Shown: in pieces, positions 1-11,219 of the stretch
Numbering within the stretch: the first letter of the stretch is position 1
How the letters are laid out: every line of letters begins with the position of its first letter
Assembly: GCF_030272615.1 (NCBI RefSeq)
Contig: NC_081411.1
Location: 39,483,140 to 39,547,139, forward strand
Source of the DNA: Cryptomeria japonica
Taxonomy: Eukaryota; Streptophyta; Pinopsida; Cupressales; Cupressaceae
Direction of reading: 5' to 3'
Length of the DNA: 64,000 nt
Position numbers and translations under genes: made by a program
The notes under the pieces: generated by a model
Told to the model about the DNA's origin: nothing
Databases searched by the model: none
The model's input: only the letters and a program-made list of their open reading frames with translations

Positions 1-660
1 GATGTACTGCATAAAATCACATCTTCATATGCTGGATTCAGTACCGGTGTAATGCTGATATGCTTCTACAAAAACCTAGCTTCACCTTTAAATGATGTCT
101 TCGTATATGCCTTTGCTTTATCTCGCATATACCTTTACTTACATCTTTTTTGCATTTCACACTTGATCTTACAAATAAGATCTTACTTTTATACCATACC
201 CTAAGACCAATTTTAGTAGGTCAGCTCTACAAGATATTACAATAAAAACATTTTACAAATAATATAATATCCGATGCAATAACCGATTAAGCATGTCGGC
301 TTAATGCGTTTACAACAATAATAAATCATCTCCATAGCGTTTCATGTTGATCTGGAAAAGATAAACCTGTCGGTGTAACCCTAGATAACCTGGACCTATT
401 TGCCGGTAAAAGCAAATATGCAAATATGAATATACCAATGATTATTTCTTCAAAATAAAGTGTCCACATGATGTCTTCGACATTACCAAGTGTCTTCCAT
501 GTCATTCCAGGTACCGGTGAACATTATATCCTGCTGATGAACCATATACCAGTAACTGTTGCACAGTTTATTGTTTACCTGTAAATGTTGCTGGATCTCC
601 AAAGTAGGTGTATTCAGTAGGTGTTGACATCAATGACAAAACCATACCAAAATACCAACA
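1..660 (-). repeat. 3' LTR of copia element A (partial)
   Basis: These bases match 5442-6088 closely and end with the same CCAACA terminus. The first part of the LTR lies beyond the left window edge. A 13-base tandem duplication near 606-624 is absent from the partner LTR. Confidence 0.93.
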
Positions 661-676
661 ATATCCCCCTTTGGCA
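661..676 (-). promoter_or_regulatory. Polypurine tract of copia element A
   Basis: Directly inside the 3' LTR the minus strand reads AAAGGGGGATAT. A purine run abutting the LTR is the plus-strand priming site expected in LTR elements. Confidence 0.75.
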
Positions 677-1204
677 TTGATGGCAACACAAGATGGAAAA
701 ACCATCATAGTGCCAAAACAGAAATGCCAAATACAAAAACCAACAATCTCCATTTCTCCCCCTGGGAGTAACAATACCAATCTCTTATACCAATTTCTCC
801 TTAAATGTGTTTTTCAAAATCTCTCCCCTAAAATCTCTTTTTCTTTACCAAAAAGATAATGTGTTTTTCCATAGATATCTCTCCCTCTTTAACATCAAAT
901 GCCAAAGTCACAAAAGTCAAGTTCATACAAAATACCAACCAATTCAATATACCAACTACTCCCCCTGAGAAGTAGCTTCCTCATCAAATACCGGAATAAA
1001 AGATTTGTCCATTTAATTCTGTCGGTTGATGACAATCATCAACTATCTAAGTCTCTACCAGTGGTGGTATGACTCCAAGCTGATCTCTGAGATACTCAAA
1101 AGTCTCCTTAGGCAAAGGTTTTATGAAAATATCTGCAAGTTATTCTTTAGTATTCACATAAACCAGTTTTATCTCTTTTTCTTCAACTTTTTCCCTTAGA
1201 AAAT
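677..1204. other. Untranslated 3' region of copia element A
   Basis: This stretch lies between the RNase H segment and the polypurine tract of element A. It is rich in CT on the plus strand and carries no convincing coding frame. The small frames on both strands have no recognisable domain. Confidence 0.6.
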
Positions 1205-1921
1205 TCAGTTTGATAGAAACATGTTTTGTTTTAGAATGTAATACCGGATTTTTAGATATATCAATTGTTGCAGTGTTATCACAGTATATAGTAATAGGTT
1301 CCTTGATTTTACCTTAATGTCTTTCAACATTTTCTTAAGCCAAAGTACCTGTGTATAGTTTGTTGCTGCTACAACATATTCTGATTCTACTATTGATAAA
1401 GATGTACAACTCTGTTTCTTACTCAACCAAGAAACTAATCTCTTTCCAAGAAAAAATGCTCCTCCAGGGGTTCTTTTTCTATCATCCACATCTCTTGCCC
1501 AATTTGCATCTGTATATGCACATAGATCAAAATTTTCATCTTTAGGATACCATAATCCAAGATTTGATGTGCCTTGTAAGTACTGGAAAATCCTTTTCAC
1601 TGCTGATTCATGATTTTCCCTAGGATTACTCTGAAATATAGAAACAATACATACGACATTCATAATATCAGGTCTGGTTTGTGTTAAATACAGTAAACCT
1701 CCTATCATAGATTTGTATCTAGCTAGATTAACAGGTGTAGATTCATCCCTTTGAGATAATTTGTCATTTGTAGTCATAGGTGTGCTTACCGGTTTAGAGT
1801 TCTCCATCCCAAATTTCTTTAGTAGTTCTTTCAAGTACTTGGATTGACTAAAAAATATACCTTTATCAGTCTGTAAAATCTGCAATCCTAAAAAGAATTT
1901 TATTTCTCCAATCATAGACAT
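1205..1921 (-). pseudogene. Copia element A RNase H / end of reverse transcriptase
   Basis: The translation shows the copia pattern at the end of pol. A segment reading GGLLYLTQTRPDI is followed by the RNase H core with AYTDANWARDVDDRKRT, then SWLSKKQ and SIVESEYV. It closely follows the reverse transcriptase segment at 1931-2632. It belongs to the retroelement fossil and is not a host gene. Confidence 0.9.
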
Positions 1922-1930
1922 TTCAAATTC

Positions 1931-2632
1931 TTACTGCATTTCAAGAGAAAATTCTTTGCATAATCCATCTTCTCCTCCAAAGATTATATCATCAACAAAT
2001 ACTTCAATAATCAAGATGTCATCATTAGTTACTTTGTAATATAAATTGCTATCTACATCTCCTTTAGTAAAACCAATCTTTAAAAGATACTTATCTAATC
2101 TTGCATACCAAGCTCTTGGGGCTTGTTTTAATCCATACAGAGCTTTTCTTAACCTGCAAACCATATCATTGTCATATGTCAAGGAAAATCCATCAGGTTG
2201 TTCAATATAAACTTCCTCTTCAAGATCTCCATTCAAAAATGCACATTTAATATCCATTTGATAAACTTTGTAATCCTTGTGAGCTGTAAAAGCCAAGAAT
2301 AATCTAACTGCCTCAATTTTGGCTACTGGTGCAAAGGTTTCATTGTAATCAACTCCTTCTTTTTGAGAATATCCCTTACACACTAGTCTTGCTTTATTTC
2401 TAACAACCTGACCATCTTCATTAAGTTTGTTTCTAAATACCCATTTGGTTCCAATTACATTTTTATCTTTATGCCAGGGAACTAATGTCCAAGTATTATT
2501 CTTCTCAATTTTTCCTAATTCTTCTTCCATAGCTTTAATACAAAATTTATCTTCACATGCCTCATTGATAGATAATGGTTCAATTTGAGAAATAAGACAT
2601 ACCTCTTCATTTTCCAATCTTCCTCTTGTCAT
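1931..2632 (-). pseudogene. Copia element A reverse transcriptase
   Basis: The segment carries the canonical copia reverse transcriptase blocks in order: [73 protein letters not shown] and the catalytic VFVDDIIF. Part of the element A fossil. Confidence 0.94.
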
Positions 2633-2767
2633 AACTCCTTTAAATTTGCTTCCAATTATCTGATCTTTAGAATGATTCAGTCTTACATACCGAGGTGTCT
2701 TAGTTTGTTGTTGTTCTTCAATTACTGTGGAATCCTCTGATGATACTGGAGTAACTGGATCATCAAT

Positions 2768-3151
2768 CTATACCAGTGGATTTATTGTAGGTTCATTTTT
2801 CATAATTTCTATTTCCAATTCAGAGTCTATATATCTTGAAGTTCCTCTAAATTGTTCATCAATCTTTACATTTGTACTCTCAACAATTTTCTGTAGTCTT
2901 TTATTAAAACATCTATATGCCTTGCTCTTAAGAAATATTCCTTCATCACTTCTAGGATCAAATTTGCCAATATACTCATCTCTTCTAATATAACATTTAC
3001 TTCCAAAAATTCTGAAATACTTATGAGGGGTCTTACCGGTTTCACCTTTGATGTGAACTTTGTTGAATGTATAGACAACAGTGCTTACTGCCTCTCTCCA
3101 GTATACATGTGGTAGATTTGCTTCTGATAACATACTTCTTGCTGCATCCAA
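2768..3151 (-). pseudogene. Copia element A integrase C-terminal part
   Basis: It contains the stretch after the integrase core that is typical of copia, with NLPHVYWREAVSTVVYTFNK, then GKTPHKYFRIFGSKCYI and a GYSxxSKAYRxFN-like segment (GIFLKSKAYRCFNKR). Part of the element A fossil. Confidence 0.88.
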
Positions 3152-3211
3152 GATAGTTTTGTTTTTCCTTTCAACAACTCCATTCTACTGTAGTGTCCGA
3201 GGTGCTGATAA

Positions 3212-4591
3212 CTATCTTTTGATTCCATTCACTTCACAGAATGTATTAAAGTCCTTAGATGTGAATTCTCCTCCTTGATCTGATCTTAAACATTTGATTT
3301 TCTTACCGGTTTCAGTTTCAACCATTTCCTTGAATAGTTTGAACTTCCCAAGTGCTTTTGATTTTTCTCTGAGAAATGTAACCCAACACATTCTGGAATA
3401 ATTATCAATAATTAGCATGCAATATCTATCACCTTGTACGCTTTTAGTTCTAGCTGGACCACATAAATCAGTGTGAATTAAATCAAGAGCATTATTGGAT
3501 TTTTCTGGAATACTTTTGAAACTAGCTCTAACATGTTTTCCAAATTGACATTCCTTGCAAATTGTATTATGAGGTTTCACAATTTTAGGTAGATCTCTAG
3601 CTACCTTAGAAGTATTGATTTTTACCATGCAATCAAAATTTACATGACATAGTCTTTTATGCCATAACCAACTTTCATCTATATGTGCAATTAAGCATGC
3701 CTTTTCACTATTATTCAAATGAAAGATATTACCTCTAGTTTGATTACCGGTTGCAATTTCCAAACCAGTTCTATTCATGATTTTGCATTTTCCATTTTTA
3801 AATTGTAACTGAAAACCTTTCTCAACTAATTGACCAACGTTTAAAAGATTGTGCTTTAATCCTTCAACATAGTAGACATTGTCAGTGTTATGTTTACCAT
3901 CAAGAGATATTGAACCCTTACCTTTGATTGAACAGGCTTTGTCATCTCCAAATCTTACTAAACCTCCATTGTATTCTTGAAAGTTCAAGAATTTACCTTT
4001 GTCTCCAGTCATATGATGTGAACATCCTAAGTCAATAATCCATTCATCCTTTGATTCAACTTTAGCTGCTAGGGCTTGTTCTACCGGTTGAGCAATAGGT
4101 ACCGGTTGATCTTTTGTTATAGCAACAAAAACCCATCCATTATCTGCTGGATCCTCATCAGAATCATCAGTCACACCTTCATCAGCAATGTAACAAGATT
4201 TATCTTTGTTCTTCTTAAATATGTATCTTTGATATACAGGATTAGGCTTGTATGTTCTTCTAGCTTCTTCTCTTAGTCTAGCATGTCTATCAGGGCATCT
4301 TGAAGCCATATGACCAATCTTATTGCAGTTAAAACATTTAAAAGATGCTTTGCCTTCATACTTACTTCCAATTGGACCTTTTGGCATTTTCCTTGCAAAT
4401 AGTGCTTCAAGTTCTTCAAGCTCTTCATTCTCCTTTCTGGTTTCTTCAAGTTCTCTTGCATAAAAGGCTCTCCAATTTGATTTGTCAAAAGATGGAGCAG
4501 ATGATGTTGATGCTTTGAAGGCCAAATCAGTCTTTATAGTAGCAATAGGACCAAATTCCTCAATTTCAAAAGCTGAATGTTTTCCAATCAA
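3212..4591 (-). pseudogene. Copia element A gag end, protease and integrase core
   Basis: A 459-residue segment. Near residues 82-97 it has a CCHC zinc knuckle (CFNCNKIGHMASRC), the nucleocapsid motif. Around residue 185 is the retropepsin region with HHMTGDKGKF. The integrase zinc-binding domain follows (LWHKRLCHVNF, then CKECQFGKHV). The catalytic core has HTDLCGPARTKS, IIDNYSRMCWVTFL and LRSDQGGEFTSKDF. Part of the element A fossil. Confidence 0.93.
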
Positions 4592-4983
4592 TGTATCTCT
4601 AGTTACTTATGTATTAGGCATTGTTCTCAACTCATTTATAGCAGTAACCTTCATTTTATATGCCGGTGGAAAACCTCTTAACCTTCATTGATTGTGGAAT
4701 CTCCTTCATTCAGTGTTTCCAAATGATCCCAAATAGCTTTAGCAGTAGACTTATCTGATAATGCGCTCAAGAGTGCTTCTCTTGCTTTGCAATCATTTTC
4801 TTCATCTTTGGCTAAGGTAGTTGGAGCAGTCTGACCAGCTACAACAGCAGTATAACCATTCTTAGTAACTTCCTAGATGTCTTTACTGATGCAATTCAGA
4901 TGTGTCTCCATTCTGATCTTCCATATCCCATAGTTGGTTCTATCAAGTTTAGGACTATCCTTTTTGAAATAATTAGTAGACAT
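4592..4983 (-). pseudogene. Copia element A gag N-terminal part
   Basis: From the minus-strand ATG at 4983 the translation begins MSTNYFKKDSPKLDRTNYGI and continues with WKIRMETHLN, the usual start of plant copia gag (UBN2-type). It lies just after the primer site. Part of the element A fossil. Confidence 0.75.
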
Positions 4984-5026
4984 TGGATCTCCTCAAGTTG
5001 TTAAACTTCTACAAAAAGAGGACTAG

Positions 5027-5040
5027 GCCCTGATACCAAT
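5027..5040 (-). promoter_or_regulatory. Primer binding site of copia element A
   Basis: The minus strand directly inside the 5' LTR reads ATTGGTATCAGGGCC. This is the TGGTATCAGAGC type, complementary to the 3' end of initiator methionine tRNA and standard for plant copia elements. Confidence 0.85.
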
Positions 5041-6088
5041 TGTTAGGTCCCGGAGACAACTGAGAGGGGGGGGGGGGTGAATCGATTGTCTAATAAATTC
5101 AAACCAAAAACTTATTAACCAACTTAATACTTAATACCGGTAAACCAGTTAAGTATGTCGGTAGACATTGTTAACAGTAAATTGCTATACCAGTAAGGAT
5201 TAATGCATGAAACATAAACATAAAGTCATCCACAACACATGACACCAATATTTGTACGTGGAAACCCTGTAAGGGGAAAAACCATGATGGGAAACCTAAC
5301 CCACAATTAGATGATACTACTGCAGATAGTAAGTGTACAAAGAGGGGTCTGCACATGCAGAAAGGCCAACAACCTAGAGCTCACTGCTTAGTTACAAATG
5401 GGAGTCACACTGACTATAGTTGGATGGTTAAATCCAATAGGGATGTACTGCATAAAATCACATCTTCATATGCTGGATTCAATACCGGTGTAATGCTGAT
5501 ATGCTTCTATAAAAACCTAACTTCACCTTTAAATGATGTCTTCGTGTATGCCTCTGCCTTATCTCGCATATACCTTTACTTAAATCTTTTTCGCATTTCA
5601 CACTTGATCTTACAAATAAGATCTTACATTTATACCATACCCTAAGACCAATTTTAGTAGGTTGGCTCTACAAGATATTACAATAAAAACATTTTACAAA
5701 TGATATAATATCTGATGCAATAACCGATTAAGTATGTCGGCTTAATGCATTTACAACAATAATAAATCATCTCCATAGCGTGTCATGTTGATTTGGAAAA
5801 GATAAACCTGCCGGTGTAACCCTAGATAACTTGGACCTATTTGCCAGTAAAAGCAAATATGCAAATATGAATATACCAATGATTATTTCTTCAAAATAAA
5901 GTGTCCACATGATGTCTTCGACATTACAAAGTGTCTTCCATGTCATTCTAGGTACCGGTGAACATTATATCCTGCCGATGAACCATAAACCAGTAACTGT
6001 TGCACAGTTTACTGTTTGCCTGTGAATGTTGCTGGATCTCCAAAGTAGGTGTTGACATCAATGACAAAACCATACCAAAATACCAACA
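5041..6088 (-). repeat. 5' LTR of copia element A
   Basis: A 1048-base LTR bounded by TGTTAGGTCC and ACCAACA on the plus strand. A run of twelve or more G at 5067-5079 sits near the primer-site end. The same run, as C on the plus strand, marks the LTR relic ending at 29021, so the two belong to related copia groups. Confidence 0.93.
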
Positions 6089-6255
6089 TGGAGTGCATAA
6101 CCTGTAGGTGCTTTTAATAGCCAAAAAGATGTTTTTATGAATTAAAAATTAATGAGCTGAGCTTTTATTTAGTGAAGTTAGTTTTAAGAATTAAATAGAA
6201 CAAAAAAAATAAATATATAGATTATTGTTTTCACAGAATGTTTCATTGGCATGTA

Positions 6256-6260
6256 CAAAT
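6256..6260. repeat. Target duplication CAAAT, left
   Basis: CAAAT directly precedes the left LTR of the Ty3 element and is repeated exactly at 24514-24518 after the right LTR. This 5-base duplication defines both ends of the element. Confidence 0.9.
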
Positions 6261-7305
6261 TGTCGTGCCTGTGAATTGTACTTGTACCTACAAACACAAA
6301 ACACTCAATAGATCATTACAAGCATGGTTAATGAATTTAAATCAAAGAAAGATAAAATCATCACTAATCGATCTATCACCTCCTAGTAAATGCGAGTATT
6401 GATTTTGCTCTTAGATCTTGTTATGCAAATTCTAGTGACTTGACTACACTTAGATGGAGGATTTGAATGATGAAGATGCATGATCTAGCAATGATAGCAT
6501 GATTAAGCTACATGATTTCATGGTTATTCTAGAAAATAAGCTATAATGAAGATGCAATTTAGCTAAAATTGAACATGATAACATTGCTTGAAATGATAAA
6601 CTAGAAGCTAGATGCCTATAGTGACAAGGCATAAGATGAATCAATTGGGGGTGCAAAAATGATATGAATTGGGACCCTTTGTGCTCTAAAATGAGGTCTA
6701 TTTATAGGATTTCCCAAGGCTAGGGGTGAGGTGGCTTGAATCAATGGTCAAGATTGATTTGAAGATATCAATGGTTAAATTGGAGGAGGTTGGCAAAGGG
6801 GTTGGACTAAAGGGAATGTCTGTCATCTCTATGGTGACAAGTGTCAAGAGGCTTCTAGAAGAGGTTGGATGAAAGGGAACACTTAGTAACAAGTGTCACA
6901 AAGCTTCTAGAAGAGGTTGGATGAAACGAAACATGGGGGTAGGTAGAATGGGTTAGGTTTAGGAATGGTTAGGTTAGGTGGTTAAAAGTTAGGAGAATTT
7001 GAATTTAGAAATTCAATTAATAAGAAAAGGCTAATTAATTTCAACAACTTAGAATTGCTTTGTTTTGATTAATCAGAGATTAGAAGAAATGATTTTGATG
7101 GAGAAGAATTAATTAATTTGAATTAATTAATTAAAGGGGATTATTGAAATGAACCTATTTAAATAAATCCTTAGATTTATTAATAAGTAGATGAATTGGG
7201 AGATTTAATCAAATTGTTGATGAATTCAATTAAATTGGGGAGGAGGATTAATTAAATAATTGCTTATTCAATTAATTATCTTCATACCACTTTTAGGTGT
7301 ATACA
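6261..7305 (-). repeat. 3' LTR of the Ty3 element
   Basis: 1045 bases, equal in length to 23469-24513 and alignable end to end. It ends with TAGGTGTATACA. No coding capacity is evident. Confidence 0.95.
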
Positions 7306-7321
7306 TTTTGCCCCTCTTTGA
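7306..7321 (-). promoter_or_regulatory. Polypurine tract of the Ty3 element
   Basis: The minus strand next to the 3' LTR reads AAAGAGGGGCAAAA, a purine run in the position of the plus-strand primer. Confidence 0.7.
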
Positions 7322-7614
7322 GGTGAGGTGTGATGACACGTTCATTCAAAGAATAATCTTATTTTGATGATGATATTGATTTGATAGGATGCCCCAACTC
7401 TTGATTACTGAATTATGGTATGATGATGGCCCCTCAGGAGATCAATTGAGATAATTGATCTTTGGAGTTTTAGCGAAATTGATATCTTGATAGATTTGAT
7501 TTGATTTCTACAACTGTGGTTTGATGAAAATGTGAGTTCTTTGATTTGCTTGATTTCTTAGATGGATAAGATTGATAAATATTGATCAATTTGATTGATA
7601 AGATCAAAATTTAG
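7322..7614. other. 3' region of Ty3 element, simple TTGAT-rich DNA
   Basis: Biased DNA with many TTGAT and GATTTGAT words and no coding frame. It leads into the minisatellite that starts at 7615. Confidence 0.5.
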
Positions 7615-7908
7615 TCTGGTTTGAGGAAGGATTCATCCTGTATAAGACAATGATGATCAAAGCATTTGATTTCAGGAAGGATTCATCCTGTATAAGATAT
7701 GATCAGAATGTCTGGTTTCAGGAAGGATACATCATGTATAAGACATGAATCAAAATTAGATCGTCTGGTTTTAGGAAGGATACATCCTATATAAGACATA
7801 GATGATCAAAGCGTTTGGTTTCAAGAAGGATTAATCCGATATAAGACATGATCACCATGTCTGGTTTCAAGAAGGATACATCATGTATAAGACATGATAG
7901 AATCAATT
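7615..7908. repeat. Six-copy minisatellite in the 3' region of the Ty3 element
   Basis: Six imperfect repeats start near 7615, 7665, 7711, 7764, 7814 and 7860, so periods are 50, 46, 53, 50 and 46 bases. Each begins TCTGGTTTCAGGAAGGA or close to it, continues with TACATCCTGTATAAGACAT, and most hold a small AGGAT/ATCCT palindrome. Minisatellites between integrase and 3' LTR are known from Tat/Ogre elements and can seed satellites. Confidence 0.88.
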
Positions 7909-8285
7909 AGGTTTTGATTGATTGATTTGATTTGATAAGGTTGATTAGATAAATAACTGACCATTTGTTGATATCCAGTTGCAGAAATATTCGGATATGC
8001 TGATTGTTGATCCTGTTGAGAGAGATATCATAAGGTTTTCGCTGGGTCGACAATATCTGAAGAGATATGAGTCATTCGTTTGATTGCATATACAGTTGTG
8101 ATGATACTTTGATGATTCCTGTGATAGATTTAACCTTGGATAAAATGAGCTTGTAGGATCCCATGCAAGAATGAAATGAAAGCTATAATACAAATGAAAA
8201 TGCAATGAGATGCAAACTATGACTAGACTAGTCATTGGATTATTTTGCGTTTTTGTCATCATTCAACTTTTAAAATGTGGGAAGT

Positions 8286-8407
8286 GAGTGCAAACATCGA
8301 TGGTATAATTAAACCATGATGACCTGAGCGCTTCTTTCCTGGATTTTAATATAGAAAGTTAGCACAAGCATCGAGGTGTAATTGAACCGAGATGACGTGA
8401 GTGTTGT
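8286..8407. repeat. Diverged tandem pair of about 48 bases
   Basis: 8286-8332 and 8360-8407 align. Both run from a GTGCAAACATCGA / GCACAAGCATCGA start through a TAATTRAACC core to GATGACSTGAG. It is a second, older repeat in the same 3' region of the Ty3 element. Confidence 0.65.
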
Positions 8408-9049
8408 TTGCATAAAACAGGTAGTATTAACTGTTTGTATATGCAAATCGGAAATGTCTTCAATAATACTTCAATGATCATGTCCCGAGACAAATTTGCA
8501 CATAGTGATTAATTTTCAAATAGCAGACAAGAAAAATATCATGTTCCTTCCTTGTTCCTCTAGTCAAAGACATCCTGGAGTCACTCAAAAATCATGATAG
8601 TGAAAATCATTATAGAAAAGTTAAGCAATCATGTTAAAATCATTATCCAAAAGATATTATCCACTGAAAAATGTGTGATGTGCTTAGATTGACTTTGTGA
8701 TAGTTTTATAATTGATAGTTTGATCTCGTGTTCAATGTTGGATATGTCTCAGTTTTTTGCTTGATACAAGTTGTCTAACTGTTGTTCTACCTGTTTGATT
8801 TAGCTCAAAATGATCAAGAGTTTGCCCCCAACTAGGTGTAGGATTTTTTCCCAAGCCTAGAAACAAAGTTGTTATGATATATCCAATGATCCAAACCATG
8901 GCAAGAAGCCCCCTGGGATGTCTGCGTATGTACAAAGGCTTTATGATGGTCAGCGCTGATGGAAAATGAATGAATGCAAGAGGAAAGATGTATAAACTAA
9001 TAGATGGAAGAGCGAGCGGATAGATAGCGCCTATTTGTTAGGTTTTCAC

Positions 9050-9190
9050 CATCTATTTTTATTGCACTTTTTCTCATATTTGATTTTTTTTTTTGGATTT
9101 TCTGCTTTTTCATTGTTTTTTGGATTTTTCTGATTTTTCATTATCTTTTGATTTTTCTGATTTTTCTGCCATAATTTTTCTTTCAAATGC
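9050..9190. repeat. Low-complexity TTTTTCTGATTTTTC tract
   Basis: About 140 bases of near-pure pyrimidine on the plus strand with the word GATTTTTCTGATTTTTC repeated. It lies between the end of integrase and the 3' region of the Ty3 element. Confidence 0.7.
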
Positions 9191-9474
9191 ATGCTAGTGA
9201 TACGTTCCTTGAGTTAATCTCCATCCTATGTTGATAGCTAATATAATCCTGACCCAAATACTATTGTAACTACAAATGGACCTAACCAGTTTGGTTCAAA
9301 CTTTCCTTTCTTTTCTCGATCTGCCCAGTTGCGTGGATTTTCCTTTAGCACTAGTTCTACAACTTGAAAGACTCTTGGTTTAACCTTGTGATTATAGCTT
9401 CCGCACATTCTTTTCTAATATACCTTTAGATGATCAAAGGCATTTTGTCTTCATTCATGGAACCGTTCTAACTC

Positions 9475-10347
9475 TTATAGTCTAGATACTCGTTGTTCCT
9501 CATCTAGGATGAGTCCTTTTAATGATATACATAGAGAGGGCATCTCTACTTCGATTGGCAATATGGCTTCTGATCCGTATACAAGAGAGAAAGGTGTGGC
9601 ACATGTCAGTGTGCGGACACTGGTATGGTAGGCCCAGAGAGTAGGGTTTAGTTGAATATGCCAATCTCTTCCAGCATCATTCACTTTCTTCTTAAGGATT
9701 TTTAGAATAGTTTTGTTAGATGCTTCTTCCTACCCATTTCCCTGTGGATAATATGGTGTGGAGAATTTGTGCTGGATTTTGGACTTCTCACATAGCTCTT
9801 GTAGATCTTGATTCTTGAATGGTCGCCCATTATCTATGATAATGGTCATAGTTATTCCATAGCGACAGATGATGTAATTCAAGATATATGCAACAATTTT
9901 TTTTCCTATGATATTGATGAGAGGTACCACCTCAATCCATTTTGTGAAATATTCTGTAGCTATAAGGATGAATTTTTGTCCATTAGATGAAGAAGGATTT
10001 ATCTTTCCTACCAAATCCAGACCCCATTGACAAAAAGGCCAAGATGTTTCTAAAGCGTGAAGTTCTTGTGCTGGTGCATGAATCAAATTTCCATGGATTT
10101 GACATTGTTTGCATGTTCTCACTATCTGAAAAGAATCTCATTTTATAGTCGGCCAATAATAACCCAAGCGTATGAGTTTTTTCGAAAGGGCAAGACCACT
10201 TGAATGAGTGCCACAAATGCCATTATGGACTTCATGTAAGGCCTTCCCAAATTCTTCTTGTTTGAGACATCTTAAGAGAGTACCATCTAGACCTCGTTTA
10301 AACCGAGTATCGACGATAAGAGTATAATGGGAGGATTGGTGAATCAA
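9475..10347 (-). pseudogene. Ty3 element integrase
   Basis: Separate minus-strand segments carry integrase blocks: LSKKLIRLGYYWPTIK, the zinc-binding CKQCQIHGNLIHAP, the catalytic core starting WPFCQWGLDLVGKI and TEYFTKWIEVVPL, then DNGRPFKNQDLQELCE with TPYYPQGNG, and the C-terminal TPFSLVYGSEAILPIEVEMP. This is the classic Ty3 order and lies downstream of both RNase H segments. Part of the Ty3 fossil. Confidence 0.92.
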
Positions 10348-10592
10348 GTTTCTCTTTGGTTCTTCAATAAGTCAGGAGGTAAGATGTTGTCTTTCAGGTA
10401 TGTGTAAGTTTTACCATAGTAGGAGGAATCATGTCCAATAAGTTGACAGATGATTTGGGAATTAGGACAATTACAGGCAGGGTAAAACAACTCTTCCACC
10501 AGGAATTCATAACGTTGTTGATTTTCTTGTGTTTGAAGGAGAGAAGCAAGTGTAGCCATGGAATCTGATTCTTTGTTGTCATTTCTTGGAAT

Positions 10593-11207
10593 CTATTGAA
10601 AAGTTATTTCTACGAAGTACTTCTTGATATCATCCACCATCTCTTTATAAGGCATCAAATTTTCGTCCTTTGTTTGATAGTCATCATTAATTTGATTAAT
10701 GACAAGCTGAGAGTCTCCAAAGACTTGTAGTTGTGTAATGTTCCATTCTATAGTCATTTTGATACTTGTAACCAAAGCTTCATATTTTGTTGTATTATTG
10801 GTGCATGGAAAGCTTAATTTGTATGCTTTTGGGATTGTATGACCTTGTGGTGTGATGAATAGAATACCTGCTTCTAATCCATGCTGTGTATATGAACCAT
10901 CAAAGTATAATTGCCATGTTTTTGTGGTGACTATTATGATATCAGCATCAAGAAATTCAATTTGTAAAGGATGATCCTCTTGAAGTGGTGTCTCTGCTAG
11001 TTGGTCTGCAATGACTTGTCTTTTGATAGCTTTTTTGTCAACATATTCGATATCAAACTCGCTTAGAATCAAGATCCATTTTTCTATTCGTCCTGTCAAT
11101 ATGGATTTGTTGAGAAAATACTTCAGAGGATAGATTTTAGCTATTAACTTGATGGAATGAGATAGTAGATAGTGTCGTAATTTTTTAGAAACAAAAACTA
11201 CTACCAA
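10593..11207 (-). pseudogene. Ty3 element RNase H and second RNase H
   Basis: The first part (KLRHYLLSHSIKLIAKIYPL, GRIEKWILILSEFDIEYV) is the usual end of the Ty3 RNase H and connection. It is followed by a second RNase H domain with WQLYFDGSYTQHGLEAGILF, TTKYEALVTSIKMTIEWNI and VFGDSQLVINQI. A second, archaeal-like RNase H is a known hallmark of the Tat branch. Part of the Ty3 fossil. Confidence 0.9.
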
Positions 11208-11219
11208 GCATGCTTTTTC

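Larger units (their letters stand above)
1..6088 (-). mobile_element. Ty1/copia LTR element A, left end outside window
   Basis: This is a Ty1/copia retrotransposon read on the minus strand. In element order it shows a 5' LTR (5041-6088), a primer site (5027-5040), gag (4983 to about 4600), zinc knuckle, protease, integrase, reverse transcriptase, RNase H (to 1205), a polypurine tract and a 3' LTR (1-660, cut by the window edge). Integrase lying before reverse transcriptase defines the copia superfamily. The coding region holds a few breaks, so it is a fossil. The two LTRs differ at roughly 4 percent of the shared 647 bases by eye, plus one 13-base length difference. That suggests an insertion several to a few tens of millions of years old at conifer-like rates (inference). 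The left target duplication is outside the window. Confidence 0.93.

Noticed and set aside
5040-5041. Treating the copia A LTR and the relic ending at 29021 as the two ends of one element
   Set aside because: They share only the G/C-run end and lie in opposite orientation, and the true partner of 5041-6088 is 1-660.
7615-7908. Evenly spaced repeats resembling a CRISPR array
   Set aside because: The spacers are also repeated and the host is a plant. It is a minisatellite of the Ty3 element.
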